From Actinomadura hibisca NBRC 15177 (GTDB taxonomy: Bacteria > Actinomycetota > Actinomycetes > Streptosporangiales > Streptosporangiaceae): a DNA stretch of 64,000 nt. This document shows, one piece after another, positions 35,529-44,234 of this stretch. Location: positions 248,001 through 312,000 of the forward strand of contig NZ_BCRO01000012.1 of NCBI RefSeq assembly GCF_001552635.1, in the 5' to 3' direction. Each line of letters starts with the position of its first letter. Within the stretch, counting starts at the first letter, position 1. The translations under genes and the position numbers were made by a program. Below the pieces are notes generated by a model. The model did not search any database, had not been told where the DNA came from, and saw only the letters and a list, made by a program, of their open reading frames with translations.

Positions 35529-36016
35529 GCAACCCCGTCGAGGTCATCGAGGAGACGCTGCGCGCGGCGGAGCTGGAGTACGACAGGCCGCGCGAGGGCG
35601 CGTTCTTCGTCAAGCTCCCCGGCCAGCACAAGCTCGCCACCATGACCTGGCTGATCGTCGGCGACCACAGCCTGCACGTGGAGGCGTTCTTCTGCCGCCG
35701 CCCCGACGAGAACCACGCCGAGTTCTACCGCTTCCTGCTGGAGCGCAACGGCCGCATGTACGGCGTCTCGTTCGCGCTGGACGAGGTCGGCGACGTCTAC
35801 CTCGTCGGCCGCGTCCCGCTCGCCTCGGTCAGCCCCGACGAGATCGACCGGCTGCTCGGCTGCGTGCTCACCTACTCCGACGAGAACTTCGACAAGGCCC
35901 TGGAGCGCGGCTTCAAGACCTCCATCCAGAAGGAGTGGGACTGGCGGGTCAAGCGCGGCGAGAGCCTCGCCAACCTCCAGGCGTTCGCGTCGTTCGCCGA
36001 CCCCGCCAACCGCTGA
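35525..36016 (+). CDS. YbjN-domain protein (type III secretion chaperone-like fold)
   Basis: The 163-residue protein ([20 protein letters not shown]) is conserved between mshA and gpm in mycobacteria and relatives. It has the YbjN/T3SS-chaperone-like fold ([40 protein letters not shown]). The molecular role is not known. Its ATG overlaps the mshA stop, so the two are translationally coupled, and the phosphoglycerate mutase gene follows after 49 bp. Confidence 0.85.
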   Translation: MSNPVEVIEETLRAAELEYDRPREGAFFVKLPGQHKLATMTWLIVGDHSLHVEAFFCRRPDENHAEFYRFLLERNGRMYGVSFALDEVGDVYLVGRVPLASVSPDEIDRLLGCVLTYSDENFDKALERGFKTSIQKEWDWRVKRGESLANLQAFASFADPANR

Positions 36017-36065
36017 CCACCCGTCCTCGCGGGGCCGCCGGAAGGGCCCGATAAGCTCTGGTGCC

Positions 36066-36821
36066 ATGGCGACCCTGGTATTGCTCCGGCATGGCGAAAG
36101 CGTGTGGAACGCGGAGGGACTGTTCACCGGCTGGGTGGACGTCGACCTGTCCGCGAAGGGGGAGAGCGAGGCGACCAAGGGCGGCGACCTGCTGCTCGAC
36201 GCCGACATCACCCCCGACGTGGTGCACACCTCGCTGCTGAAGCGGGCCATCCGCACCGCCAACATCGCGCTCGACGTGGCCGACCTGCTGTGGATCCCGG
36301 TCGAGCGCTCCTGGCGGCTGAACGAGCGCCACTACGGCGCGCTCCAGGGCAAGAACAAGGCCCAGACGCGCGAGGAGTTCGGCGACGAGCAGTTCATGAC
36401 CTGGCGCCGCTCCTACGACATCCCGCCGCCGGCGATCAAGGACGACGACCCGCTGTCGCAGGTCAACGACCTGCGCTACGCCGGGCTGCCGTCGGAGCTG
36501 ATCCCGCGCACCGAGTGCCTGGCCGACGTCGTGGACCGCCTGCTGCCCTACTGGTACGACACGATCGTGCCGGATCTGGCCACCGGCAAGACCGTCCTGG
36601 TCGCCGCGCACGGCAACTCGCTGCGCGCCATGGTCAAGCACCTGGACAACGTCTCCGACGACGACATCGTCGGCCTGAACATCCCGACCGGCATCCCGCT
36701 GGTGTACGAGCTGGACGACGACTTCGCCCCGCTCAAGCGCGGCGGCGAGTACCTCGACCCGGCCGCCGCCAAGGCCGCCATCGAGGCCGTCAAGAACCAG
36801 GGCGTCGGCAAGAAGAAGTAA
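36066..36821 (+). CDS. gpmA: 2,3-bisphosphoglycerate-dependent phosphoglycerate mutase
   Basis: The product has 251 residues. [20 protein letters not shown] includes the phospho-His in RHGES, and [20 protein letters not shown] holds the second catalytic His. [14 protein letters not shown] is a conserved substrate-binding stretch. It interconverts 3- and 2-phosphoglycerate in glycolysis and gluconeogenesis. Its place after mshA and before the phosphate-sensing genes is conserved in actinobacteria, although here a 2.3-kb block intervenes. Confidence 0.97.
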   Translation: MATLVLLRHGESVWNAEGLFTGWVDVDLSAKGESEATKGGDLLLDADITPDVVHTSLLKRAIRTANIALDVADLLWIPVERSWRLNERHYGALQGKNKAQTREEFGDEQFMTWRRSYDIPPPAIKDDDPLSQVNDLRYAGLPSELIPRTECLADVVDRLLPYWYDTIVPDLATGKTVLVAAHGNSLRAMVKHLDNVSDDDIVGLNIPTGIPLVYELDDDFAPLKRGGEYLDPAAAKAAIEAVKNQGVGKKK

Positions 36822-36837
36822 CCCTCTCCACCTGCGC

Positions 36838-36886
36838 GGACTCCTCGGTCCGCTCGCGCGTTCGGCGCGGGCGGGCCGGGGAGTCC
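36838..36886. terminator. Hairpin after gpmA (convergent gap)
   Basis: GGACTCC (36838-36844) pairs with GGAGTCC (36880-36886), enclosing a long GC-rich imperfect stem centred on GTTC. It lies between the gpmA stop and the stop of the convergent fusion gene. No T-run. Confidence 0.6.
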
Positions 36887-36892
36887 GTGGTT

Positions 36893-38587
36893 TCAGGCCC
36901 CGGCGATGGCGCGGGCCGTCTCCTCGGGGTGGGTGAGCTGCGGGTAGTGCCCGGCCCCCGCGATCACGGCGGTTCCAAAGGGCAGGGCGTGCACGGCGGG
37001 GTCGGTTTCGCCGGTCACGACCGTTACCGGCACCGTCACCTCGGCCAGCGCCCGCCGGAGCGCGGCATGCTCGGCGGCGGCTCCGTGCACGGCGGCGGCC
37101 GTCCGGCGGGCGACGCCGGAACGGCGCAACGACGCGACCGCGCTCTCCACCGCCTCCCCGGGCGGGACGCCGAGCACGCCTGCCAGCCGGGTGGCCGACG
37201 TCCGGCGCAACATCACGGCGGTCAGCGCCGCAGGCTCGCGGCGGGCGGCCGGGGCCAGCAGGAACGGCGGCGCGACCAGCACCAGGCCCCTGATCCGCTC
37301 GGGATGGCGCGCTGCGTACCGGACGGCGGGGCCGCAGGCGTAGGAGTGCGCGGTCAGCAGCGGACGGCCCTTCACCGGGACCAGCAGCTCGGTCAGCCAG
37401 GCGTCGAGCGGGACGTCCACCGGGCCGGAGCGTCCGAGGCCGGGCAGGTCGGCCGCCAGAACGGGGCCGTCGAGATGCCGGACGGTCTCCGCCCACGAGG
37501 TGCCGTCCAGCGGCAGCCCATGCAGCAGGACGTGCTCAGGGGCGTCACGATCACCTGCCAGCCAGGTCCGCCCGCCCGCGACCTCCTGGAAGCCGTACGG
37601 GCCTTCCGGCGCGACCACCGCACCGAAGCGAGTCGCGACCAGGTGGTCCGCCCAGTCGCGCAGCGCCTGCTCGACCGGCGGCGCTTCCAAGCCCCGCGCG
37701 CGGGCGAACTCGTTCGCCGGACCGGTCGGGTAGCGGTCGGTGGACAGGAACGACAACGTCTCGGGGTCGGCGTTGGTCAGGGAACGCGGCAGCGCCCGCA
37801 CCAGCGACACCGGGACGTGCCGGCGCGGCGCGCGCACGCCCAGATGTTCGGCGAGCAGGCCCAGCAGCCGGGGAAGTTCGGGCGTCGCGTCGTCCAGCAC
37901 CCAGTAGTCCTGCCCGGCGGTCTCCGGCGCGGTGGGCAGCTCGGCGAGGAAGCGGGCCAGGTAGCCGAGTTCGACGACCGGCACGAAGGTGTCGGGCCCG
38001 CCGGGCACTGCGGGTAGCCGTCCCCGCCACAGTTCCTCCGCCATCGAGGACAGGCCAATGTACTGGCCGGGACCGATGACAGCGGACGGGTTCGCGATGG
38101 TCGTCGGCACGCCCAGTTCGGTGGCGCGGCGGCGGACGGCGGCGTCGCCCTCTCGCTTGGACTCCTCGTACGCGCCCAGCCGCGTGCCGGGCCCGTCCGT
38201 CCCCGCCACCCGGTAGCCGCTGAGGTGCACCAGGCGGCGCGCGGCGGGGAGGGCGGCCGTCCAGTCGAGGACGTTCAGCGCGCCGGTGACGTTGAAGGCG
38301 CGGGCCTCGGCGGGGTCGAGGCCGAAGGCGTAGCGGGCCGCGCAGTTGTAGACGTCGCGGACCTCGGGCAGCGGGTCCAGGCCGAGCCCGGAACGGGTGA
38401 TGCCGGCGGTGACGACGGTCAGCGCGCGCACGTCGGCGTCCTGGGCGTCCAGCCATGCCAGCAGCGGCGCGGCCGGGCCACGGACGGCCGCCGCGACGCG
38501 GTGGCCGCGCCGCAGCAGTTCCGCGACGAGCGCGCGGCCGATGAACCCGGCCGCGCCGAAGACTACGGAATCGGGGGACAAGAGCAC
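36893..38587 (-). CDS. Fusion of an NAD-dependent epimerase and an alpha/beta hydrolase
   Basis: The product has 564 residues from a GTG. Residues about 1-305 form an extended SDR: VVFGAAGFIGRALVAELLRR, YEESK at the catalytic place, TTIANPSAVIGPGQY. Residues about 325-564 form an alpha/beta hydrolase: HVLLHGLPLDGTSW (oxyanion), the nucleophile elbow HSYACGP (serine, with Gly replaced on the N-side), and AGAGHYPQLTHPEE with the catalytic His. It lies divergent from a TetR gene with matching TAGACCGGTC sites. Possibly both steps act on one substrate; none is known. Confidence 0.8.
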   Translation of the reverse strand: MLLSPDSVVFGAAGFIGRALVAELLRRGHRVAAAVRGPAAPLLAWLDAQDADVRALTVVTAGITRSGLGLDPLPEVRDVYNCAARYAFGLDPAEARAFNVTGALNVLDWTAALPAARRLVHLSGYRVAGTDGPGTRLGAYEESKREGDAAVRRRATELGVPTTIANPSAVIGPGQYIGLSSMAEELWRGRLPAVPGGPDTFVPVVELGYLARFLAELPTAPETAGQDYWVLDDATPELPRLLGLLAEHLGVRAPRRHVPVSLVRALPRSLTNADPETLSFLSTDRYPTGPANEFARARGLEAPPVEQALRDWADHLVATRFGAVVAPEGPYGFQEVAGGRTWLAGDRDAPEHVLLHGLPLDGTSWAETVRHLDGPVLAADLPGLGRSGPVDVPLDAWLTELLVPVKGRPLLTAHSYACGPAVRYAARHPERIRGLVLVAPPFLLAPAARREPAALTAVMLRRTSATRLAGVLGVPPGEAVESAVASLRRSGVARRTAAAVHGAAAEHAALRRALAEVTVPVTVVTGETDPAVHALPFGTAVIAGAGHYPQLTHPEETARAIAGA

Positions 38588-38596
38588 CTCACTTAA

Positions 38597-38608
38597 TAGA
38601 CCGGTCTA
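38597..38608. promoter_or_regulatory. TAGACCGGTCTA operator before the fusion gene (LmrA/YxaF-like)
   Basis: Perfect 12-bp palindrome TAGACCGGTCTA followed by CATATTTT. The same 20-bp block, with one base changed, precedes the neighbouring TetR gene at 39219. Bacillus LmrA/YxaF repressors bind TAGACC-GGTCTA boxes of this type. Confidence 0.75.
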
Positions 38609-38653
38609 CATATTTTGAGATCCGCAAGGAACAGCGTCACGACGCGCACGGAG

Positions 38654-39208
38654 TCAGAGCAGCAGGGCGATCGTCCGGGCGGCCTTCTCCAGCGGCTCCC
38701 GGCTGTGGTGCGCCCGGGAGAGCATCAGCGCTCCCTCGACCAGCGCCAGCACCGACGAGGCCGTCTCACCCGGCGCGGGATGCCCCTCGGCCTCCAGCAG
38801 CGCGGCGAGCCCGTCCTCCCAGGACCGGTAGACCTCCGAGCAGGCCCGCTGCAACGCCGCGTTCTCCGCCGCCGTCTCCAGCGCGACGGTGGCCACCGGG
38901 CAGCCCTTGCGCCACCCGGAAGCCTCCATCCGCTCGCCCAGGACCTCCAGCAGGCCCGTCAGCAACCCGGCGGCGTCATCGGCGGGCAGCTCGCCCAGCA
39001 GCCGTGAGATCTCCGCGCCGCCCTGCCGCACCGCCTCCTCCACCAGTTGGTCCTTGCCGCCGGGGAAGTGGAAGTACAACGACCCCTTCGGCGCGCCGCT
39101 GGCCGCGATCACCTGGTTGAGCCCGGCGGCGGAGCAGCCGCCGGACTCGATCAGATCGAGCGCCGCCGCCACCAGCCGGGCCCGGGTCTGCTCGCCCTTC
39201 TGTCCCAT
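38654..39208 (-). CDS. TetR-family regulator, LmrA/YxaF-like
   Basis: The 184-residue product begins MGQKGEQTRARLVAAALDLI, then LNQVIAASGAPKGSLYFHFP. The KGSLY-HFPGGKDQL signature is that of the LmrA/YxaF/QacR branch. Its promoter (39219) and the fusion-gene promoter (38597) share TAGACCGGTC plus ACATATTTT, so it likely represses both. The ligand is unknown; relatives react to hydrophobic drugs or flavonoids. Confidence 0.9.
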   Translation of the reverse strand: MGQKGEQTRARLVAAALDLIESGGCSAAGLNQVIAASGAPKGSLYFHFPGGKDQLVEEAVRQGGAEISRLLGELPADDAAGLLTGLLEVLGERMEASGWRKGCPVATVALETAAENAALQRACSEVYRSWEDGLAALLEAEGHPAPGETASSVLALVEGALMLSRAHHSREPLEKAARTIALLL

Positions 39209-39218
39209 CTCGCCAAAG

Positions 39219-39230
39219 TAGACCGGTCAA
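39219..39230. promoter_or_regulatory. TAGACCGGTCAA operator before the TetR gene
   Basis: TAGACCGGTCAA followed by CATATTTT, 10 bp upstream of the TetR start. Differs from the 38597 site only at one base of the palindrome. The match supports autorepression by the same protein. Confidence 0.7.
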
Positions 39231-39251
39231 CATATTTTCTCAACCGGCCGT

Positions 39252-39279
39252 GCCCCGGGAACCCACGGGCTCCCGGGGC
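39252..39279 (-). terminator. Hairpin downstream of phoU
   Basis: GCCCCGGGA (39252-39260) pairs with TCCCGGGGC (39271-39279), a 9-bp stem whose 10-nt loop can pair further (CCC/GGG). It lies just after the phoU stop on the minus strand. Confidence 0.6.
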
Positions 39280-39286
39280 GGCGGGC

Positions 39287-39949
39287 TCAGGACGCGTCGA
39301 TGATCTCCTGGGGCCGCTGCCCGGTGACCAGGTACACCACGTTCTCCGCCACCACGACCGCGTGGTCGGCGAACCGCTCGAAGTAGCGCCCGGCCAGCGT
39401 GATGTCCACCGCGGGCTCGACCCCGTGCTTCCACTTGGGCGACAGCAGGATGTCGAACAGCTTGCGGTGCAGCCGGTCCATCGCGTCGTCGTCGGTGTCC
39501 AGCTCCAGGCCCATCTCCACGTCGCGCGAGGCGATGACGCTGCCGGCCTTGGCCACCATGCGCTCGGCGATCTGGCCCATCTCCAGCACGGTGGACTGGA
39601 GCTCGGGCGGCACGGCCGACTCGGGGTGGCGGCGGCGCGCGGTCTTGGCGATGTGCACCGCGAGGTCGCCCATGCGCTCCAGGTCGCCGCTCATCCGCAG
39701 CGTGGTGATCACCGTGCGCAGGTCCCCGGCCACCGGCTGCTGGCGGGCCATCAGCTCGAAGACGGTCTCCTCGATCTCGGTGTCGATCTTGTTGACGTGC
39801 TCGTCGGCGCTGATCACCTCCTCCGACAGCCGCAGGTCGGCGTCCAGCAGCGCCGTCACCGCGCGGGCCATCGCGGAGCGGACCAGCCGGGTCATCTCCA
39901 CCAGCTTGTCGGAGAGGGCGTCGAGATCCTCGTGGTAGGCGTCGCGCAC
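39287..39949 (-). CDS. phoU: Phosphate transport/signalling regulator PhoU
   Basis: The product has 220 residues from a GTG preceded by AAGGA. Two PhoU three-helix repeats are seen, each with the E/D-rich metal-binding motif: RLSEEVISADEHVNKIDTEI and GDLERMGDLAVHIAK; then DAMDRLHRKLFDI and RYFERFADHAVVVAENVVYL. PhoU links the Pst phosphate transporter to its sensor kinase. It is divergent from senX3 with PHO-box-like repeats in between, as in mycobacteria. Confidence 0.93.
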   Translation of the reverse strand: MRDAYHEDLDALSDKLVEMTRLVRSAMARAVTALLDADLRLSEEVISADEHVNKIDTEIEETVFELMARQQPVAGDLRTVITTLRMSGDLERMGDLAVHIAKTARRRHPESAVPPELQSTVLEMGQIAERMVAKAGSVIASRDVEMGLELDTDDDAMDRLHRKLFDILLSPKWKHGVEPAVDITLAGRYFERFADHAVVVAENVVYLVTGQRPQEIIDAS

Positions 39950-40058
39950 TGGGAATCCTTGCCGTGGTCGGGGGCGGATGTGCCGGAAGGGGGACGGGGG
40001 CGGCGTCCCGGACGGACTCGCCCACGCCACACCCTGCCTGACCGGCATGAACTGTCCC

Positions 40059-40085
40059 GGAGAACAAGGTGAACTTTGGGCGAAC
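40059..40085. promoter_or_regulatory. PHO-box-like direct repeats in the phoU/senX3 promoter region
   Basis: GGTGAAC (40068-40074) and GGCGAAC (40079-40085) lie exactly 11 bp apart, on the minus strand GTTCGCC and GTTCACC. A further GGAGAAC starts at 40059. GTTCACC-type repeats with 11-bp spacing are bound by PhoP/RegX3-type regulators of phosphate starvation. Confidence 0.65.
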
Positions 40086-40147
40086 GCGACGCGCTTATGT
40101 CCCCCCATGGTGCAGGAACGCACCGATTCCCACCTACGATCCGAAGT

Positions 40148-41380
40148 GTGGAGGTCGAGATTGTCGCGGCCCTGACCGGGCTGGCTGGGCTCGCGATCGG
40201 GCTCGCTACTGGATTGGCGGTACGTGTGAGCGAGCGGGCCCAGCAGGTCGTGACCCCGGCCAAGCCGCAGGGCGGCCTGCCCCCGGGCATCGCCTCGGTG
40301 CTGAGCGTGCTGCGCTCGTCGGCCGTGGTGGTGGACGCCGAGGACCGGGTGGTGCGGGCCAGCTCCGCCGCCCGCGCCTTCGGCATGGTCAGCGGCGACC
40401 GCCTGGTGGCCGACGAGCTGCTGGCGCTGGCCCGGCTGGTCCGCCGCGACGGCGAGATCCGCGAGACCGAGGTGCAGGTCGGCCCGTCCCGCGGCCGGGT
40501 CCGCGCCGAGGGCCGCTGGTTCGCCGTGCGCGTCGCGCCGCTCGGCTCGCACGGCCTGGTGCTGGTGCTGGCCGAGGACCTCACCGAGATGCGCCGGGTG
40601 GAGGCCATCCGCCGCGACTTCGTCGCCAACGTGAGCCACGAGCTGAAGACGCCCGTCGGCGCGCTGGCGCTGCTGGCCGAGACCGTCGAGGGCGCCGCCG
40701 ACGACCCCGAGGCCGTGCGCCGCTTCGCCGGGCGCATGCAGCACGAGTCGGTGCGGCTGACCAGCCTGGTCCAGGATCTGATGACGTTGTCGCGGGTGCA
40801 GGGCGAGGAGCCGCTGCCCGAGCTGCGGCCGGTGGCGCTGGACGAGGTCGTCGCCGAGGCCATGGACCGCGGCCAGATCAAGGCCGCCGCCAAGGCCATC
40901 GAGATCACCAGCGGCGGGGAGGCCGGGCTGAAGGTGCGCGGCGACGCCGAGCTGCTGGTCACCGCGTTGCGCAACCTGATCGACAACGCCGTCGCCTACA
41001 GTCCCGAGGGCACCCGCGTGGTGGTGGCCACCCGCCGCACCGACGACGCCCAGGTGGAGGTCACCGTCACCGACCAGGGCATCGGGATCCCCGAGCGGGA
41101 CCTGGAGCGCGTCTTCGAGCGCTTCTACCGCGTGGACCCCGCCCGCTCCCGGCAGACCGGCGGCACCGGCCTCGGCCTCGCCATCGTCAAGCACGTCACC
41201 ACCAAGCACGACGGCGAGGTCACGGTCTGGAGCCAGGAGGGCTCCGGCTCCACCTTCACCGTCCGGCTCCCGCTGCTGCACCCCGCCGGCCCGCTCGCGC
41301 CGCCGGTCACCGGTCCCGGAGTGCCGCCGGTCAACGGACCCGCGGGCACGCCGCCCATCCACCCCACCCCCGGCGCGTGA
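40148..41380 (+). CDS. senX3: Phosphate-responsive sensor histidine kinase SenX3
   Basis: The product has 410 residues from the GTG at 40148. One N-terminal helix (IVAALTGLAGLAIGLATGLA), then a PAS-like segment (VLRSSAVVVDAEDRVVRASS), HisKA with His164 (FVANVSHELKTPVGALALLA) and an ATPase domain (NLIDNAVAYSPEG, GTGLGLAIVKHVTTKHDGE). The C-terminal tail is Pro/Gly-rich. With RegX3 it senses phosphate through PhoU/Pst. The partner regX3 follows after 52 bp. Confidence 0.95.
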   Translation: MEVEIVAALTGLAGLAIGLATGLAVRVSERAQQVVTPAKPQGGLPPGIASVLSVLRSSAVVVDAEDRVVRASSAARAFGMVSGDRLVADELLALARLVRRDGEIRETEVQVGPSRGRVRAEGRWFAVRVAPLGSHGLVLVLAEDLTEMRRVEAIRRDFVANVSHELKTPVGALALLAETVEGAADDPEAVRRFAGRMQHESVRLTSLVQDLMTLSRVQGEEPLPELRPVALDEVVAEAMDRGQIKAAAKAIEITSGGEAGLKVRGDAELLVTALRNLIDNAVAYSPEGTRVVVATRRTDDAQVEVTVTDQGIGIPERDLERVFERFYRVDPARSRQTGGTGLGLAIVKHVTTKHDGEVTVWSQEGSGSTFTVRLPLLHPAGPLAPPVTGPGVPPVNGPAGTPPIHPTPGA

Positions 41381-41432
41381 TGGGGGACCGCAGGGCCCCG
41401 CGCCGCACCGCAACCGCCCAGGAGGCAACACC

Positions 41433-42113
41433 GTGACCCGCGTGCTCGTCGTGGAAGACGAGGAGTCCTTCAGCGACGCACTGTCGTACAACCTGCGCAA
41501 GGAGGGGTTCGAGGTCGCCGTCGCGGCCACCGGCCCCGACGCGCTGGACATCTTCGAGCGCAACGGTGCCGACCTCGTGCTGCTCGACCTGATGTTGCCG
41601 GGCCTGCCCGGCACCGAGGTGTGCCGCGAGCTGCGCGCCAAGTCCAACGTGCCGGTCATCATGCTGACCGCCAAGGACAGCGAGGTCGACAAGGTCGTCG
41701 GCCTGGAGCTGGGCGCCGACGACTACGTCACCAAGCCGTTCTCCACCCGCGAGCTGATCGCCCGGATGCGCGCGGTGCTGCGCCGCCAGGGCGAGGTGGA
41801 CGAGCTGGCCCCGGCGACGCTGGAGGCCGGCCCGGTCCGGATGGACGTTGAGCGCCACGTGGTCAGCGTCGGCGGCGACCCCGTCCAGCTGCCGCTGAAG
41901 GAGTTCGAGCTGCTGGAGGTGCTGCTGCGCAACGCCGGGCGGGTGCTGACCCGGATGCAGCTCATCGACCGCGTGTGGGGCGCCGACTACGTCGGCGACA
42001 CCAAGACCCTGGACGTGCACATCAAGCGGCTGCGCGCCAAGATCGAGGCCACCCCGTCCACGCCGCGCTACATCGTCACCGTGCGGGGGCTGGGCTACAA
42101 GTTCGAGCCGTAA
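41433..42113 (+). CDS. regX3: Phosphate-responsive OmpR-type regulator RegX3
   Basis: The product has 226 residues from a GTG with AGGAGG upstream. The receiver domain has Asp52 in LVLLDLMLPGLPG and Lys in YVTKPFSTRE. The winged helix reads QLPLKEFELLEVLLRNAGRV, then LDVHIKRLRAKIE. It activates phosphate-scavenging genes when phosphorylated by SenX3 and would bind the 40.06-40.09 kb repeats. A strong terminator follows. Confidence 0.96.
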   Translation: MTRVLVVEDEESFSDALSYNLRKEGFEVAVAATGPDALDIFERNGADLVLLDLMLPGLPGTEVCRELRAKSNVPVIMLTAKDSEVDKVVGLELGADDYVTKPFSTRELIARMRAVLRRQGEVDELAPATLEAGPVRMDVERHVVSVGGDPVQLPLKEFELLEVLLRNAGRVLTRMQLIDRVWGADYVGDTKTLDVHIKRLRAKIEATPSTPRYIVTVRGLGYKFEP

Positions 42114-42129
42114 GCCCCCGGAAACGGGA

Positions 42130-42163
42130 AACGGCCCGTACGGCGTGAGCCGTACGGGCCGTT
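42130..42163. terminator. Terminator between regX3 and the lpqE-like gene
   Basis: Perfect 15-bp stem (AACGGCCCGTACGGC and complement) with loop GTGA, followed by CTTCGTTCT. It lies between convergent stops, so it may serve both transcripts. Confidence 0.85.
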
Positions 42164-42176
42164 CTTCGTTCTGGGA

Positions 42177-43028
42177 TCAGTGCCCGGCGGCGGGCTCGTG
42201 CCCGGCCTCTTCACCGGCCGGAGAGCCGCTCGGCGACGGCGACGAGGCGCCCGGCACCGGGACGCCGGTCGACACCGCCGTGAAGGAGGCGTACTCGCCC
42301 TGCTGCGGGATCACCGGGACCGGGACGGTCACGGAACCGGCGTTCTCGAACCTCAGCGTCACCTTGAGCGTCTCGCCGCCCAGCAGGGTGCGCTTGAGGC
42401 CGGTCAGCACCACCAGCGGCGCCTTGCCGTCCGCGGCGGCCGGGACGTCGGCGGACGAGGCCGGGGCCGACGGGGTGTTGCTCGACTCCGCGCCCGGCGA
42501 CGCGCTGGCGCTCGCGCCCTCGGAGGGGCTCGCGCCCGCGCCCGTCGGCGTCGCCGAAGCACCCGGCTTGGCCTTCTTCTCGCCCGGCTTGGCGCTGCCG
42601 CTCGGCGTCGCCGAGGGGCTCGGGGCGGCGGCGTCGCCCACCAGCGACACCAGCGAGCCCTCGCCGGACTCCTTGGCGGGCGGCAGCGCCACCCCACCAC
42701 CGGTGATCTTCACCTGGGCGAAGTCGGGGGCCTCGACGGCGGTCAGCCGGTCGCCGCTCTTGACCTGGTTGACGACCCAGGCGTACAGCGGCACCGAGCT
42801 GCCCGCGTTGAAGGTGGTGTCGGGCTTGGGGCCCAGCAGGAACATGTTGCGCACGTCGATCTTCGGCGCGTCGGCGCCCTGCGGCACCGACGCGCTGACG
42901 CCCTCGGTCAGCCGGGTCGGCGCGGCGCTCTGCGGGTTGGTCCCGGCGCCGCAGCCGGAAAGCACCGGCGTGATGGCGACGGCGCCCGCGATGGCGAGCG
43001 CGACCACTCGACGGCTGTTTCGGATCAC
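42177..43028 (-). CDS. LpqE-like lipoprotein
   Basis: The 283-residue product has a lipoprotein signal peptide: MIRNSRRVVALAIAGAVAIT, then the lipobox VLSGC with Cys26. The mature part has two conserved segments, APKIDVRNMFLLGPKPDTTF and GLKRTLLGGETLKVTLRFEN, separated by a long Ser/Pro/Ala/Lys-rich spacer (about 135-200). In mycobacteria lpqE lies next to carD, ispD, ispF, cysS and the rRNA methyltransferase gene, the same surroundings as here. It would be anchored on the outer face of the membrane; function unknown. Confidence 0.8.
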   Translation of the reverse strand: MIRNSRRVVALAIAGAVAITPVLSGCGAGTNPQSAAPTRLTEGVSASVPQGADAPKIDVRNMFLLGPKPDTTFNAGSSVPLYAWVVNQVKSGDRLTAVEAPDFAQVKITGGGVALPPAKESGEGSLVSLVGDAAAPSPSATPSGSAKPGEKKAKPGASATPTGAGASPSEGASASASPGAESSNTPSAPASSADVPAAADGKAPLVVLTGLKRTLLGGETLKVTLRFENAGSVTVPVPVIPQQGEYASFTAVSTGVPVPGASSPSPSGSPAGEEAGHEPAAGH

Positions 43029-43163
43029 GGCGTCGGTTCTCCTCGCGAAAAGATGATGTGCAGGGGGCGGCGCTCCGGCGACAGAGACGCCAGGGGCAGC
43101 GTAGCGAGACCGGGCGGCGTACCCCGCTCCGGGGGTTGTTTTCCGTCCCGGCGTGTGCTGCGG

Positions 43164-43904
43164 CTAGCTCAGCGCCTTGATCTTGTCGGTGAGCAGCGGT
43201 CCGGGCTGCGCGCCGGGCACCACGGCGGTCACCACGCCCTCGTCCTCCACCAGCACGGCGGTGAGCCCGGCGGCGCGGCCCTGGGGCGCGTACGCGGCGG
43301 CCAGCAGGCCCTTGGCGTCCAGGACGATCTGCGGCGCGCCCCTGTGCGACGCGCTCCGCAACGAACGCATCTCCTTGCGCACCCGCTCGGGCGTGCTGCC
43401 GCGCGGATCGCCGACGAGCCAGAAGTTCAGCTCGAACTCGCGGGCCTTGCCCGCCAGCTCGTCCACCGCCCGCGCGCAGCCGCAACCGGGCGCGGCGATC
43501 CCGATCACGCCGGGCCGCAGCGCCGCCCGCACGTCCACCGGCTCGGGCCTGGCCCCGTCCAGCTCCACGCGGCCCTCGGGCAACCAGCCGCCGACCCGGC
43601 CGGGGCTCGCCGACGGGTGCGGGTTCAGCAGCGCGGCCGACGGGCGGGGCATCGGGCGGGGCCCGAACGTCGTCATCAGCGCCCCGCTGACCAGCGCGAC
43701 CAGCAGCGCCCCGGCGATGAGCGGGACGACCACGCCGAACCGCGTGACCGGGCGCAGCAACCGCCGCAGCCGGGCCCGCCGCCGCAGCTGGCGCCGCTCG
43801 CGCTGGTAGGCGAGCACGTCGCGGGCGAGCTCGCGGGCGTCGTCGGGCACCACGACGTCCACATGGGGGAGCCCGTAGTCGTCGGGGTCGCCGTCTGGCC
43901 TCAC
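43164..43904 (-). CDS. Single-pass membrane protein with a CxC redox-like extracellular domain
   Basis: The 246-residue protein starts at a GTG. A charged, Arg-rich cytoplasmic part (about 1-55; LARDVLAYQRERRQLRRRAR) is followed by one membrane helix (about 57-79) and an outer domain. The outer domain has GIAAPGCGCARAVDELAGKA with Cys141 and Cys143, then NFWLVGDPRGS and GAPQIVLDAKGLLAAAYAPQ, which resembles a thioredoxin-like strand order. A CxC pair could form a disulfide or bind metal. It is found next to the lpqE-like gene in the same direction. No firm function. Confidence 0.7.
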   Translation of the reverse strand: MRPDGDPDDYGLPHVDVVVPDDARELARDVLAYQRERRQLRRRARLRRLLRPVTRFGVVVPLIAGALLVALVSGALMTTFGPRPMPRPSAALLNPHPSASPGRVGGWLPEGRVELDGARPEPVDVRAALRPGVIGIAAPGCGCARAVDELAGKAREFELNFWLVGDPRGSTPERVRKEMRSLRSASHRGAPQIVLDAKGLLAAAYAPQGRAAGLTAVLVEDEGVVTAVVPGAQPGPLLTDKIKALS

Positions 43905-44234
43905 GCCGCCACCTCACCGTCCTCGGAACCCGCCGGACCCGCCGCGCCCCGTTCACACCCTCACGGGCGCTTCGTACCCGGCACGTCCGGCATGTTCACC
44001 TCCCAGTATGAGCCGCCCGCGGGCCGCTGACAGGGGGTCGGCCGCAACCGCCGCCGAGCGCGCCGCGATCACCCGGTGATCTCCGCGCGCGGGCGAAACG
44101 GGGGGCGGACGCACCATTAAGGGGCTTTGTCAAGACCCCAATTAGGGGGTTGACCTGCGGATATGTCTGGAAGGCCGGTGCAGTCACCGGCTGGCCCGTG
44201 CTATTCTGGGTTTAGCGGAAGGGGTACTTGTCAC
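43905..44234. other. 330-bp intergenic region containing the carD promoter
   Basis: No coding region is convincing here. The left part is GC-rich, with the repeat GATCACCCGGTGATC near 44070. The right part turns AT-richer: GGGGCTTTGTCAAGACCCC, then TTGACC (44150-44155) and a possible -10 TATTCT (44202-44207) about 28 bp before the carD start. GGAAGGGG before the ATG serves as the ribosome site. TATTCT has no good -35 at 17 bp. Confidence 0.5.
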
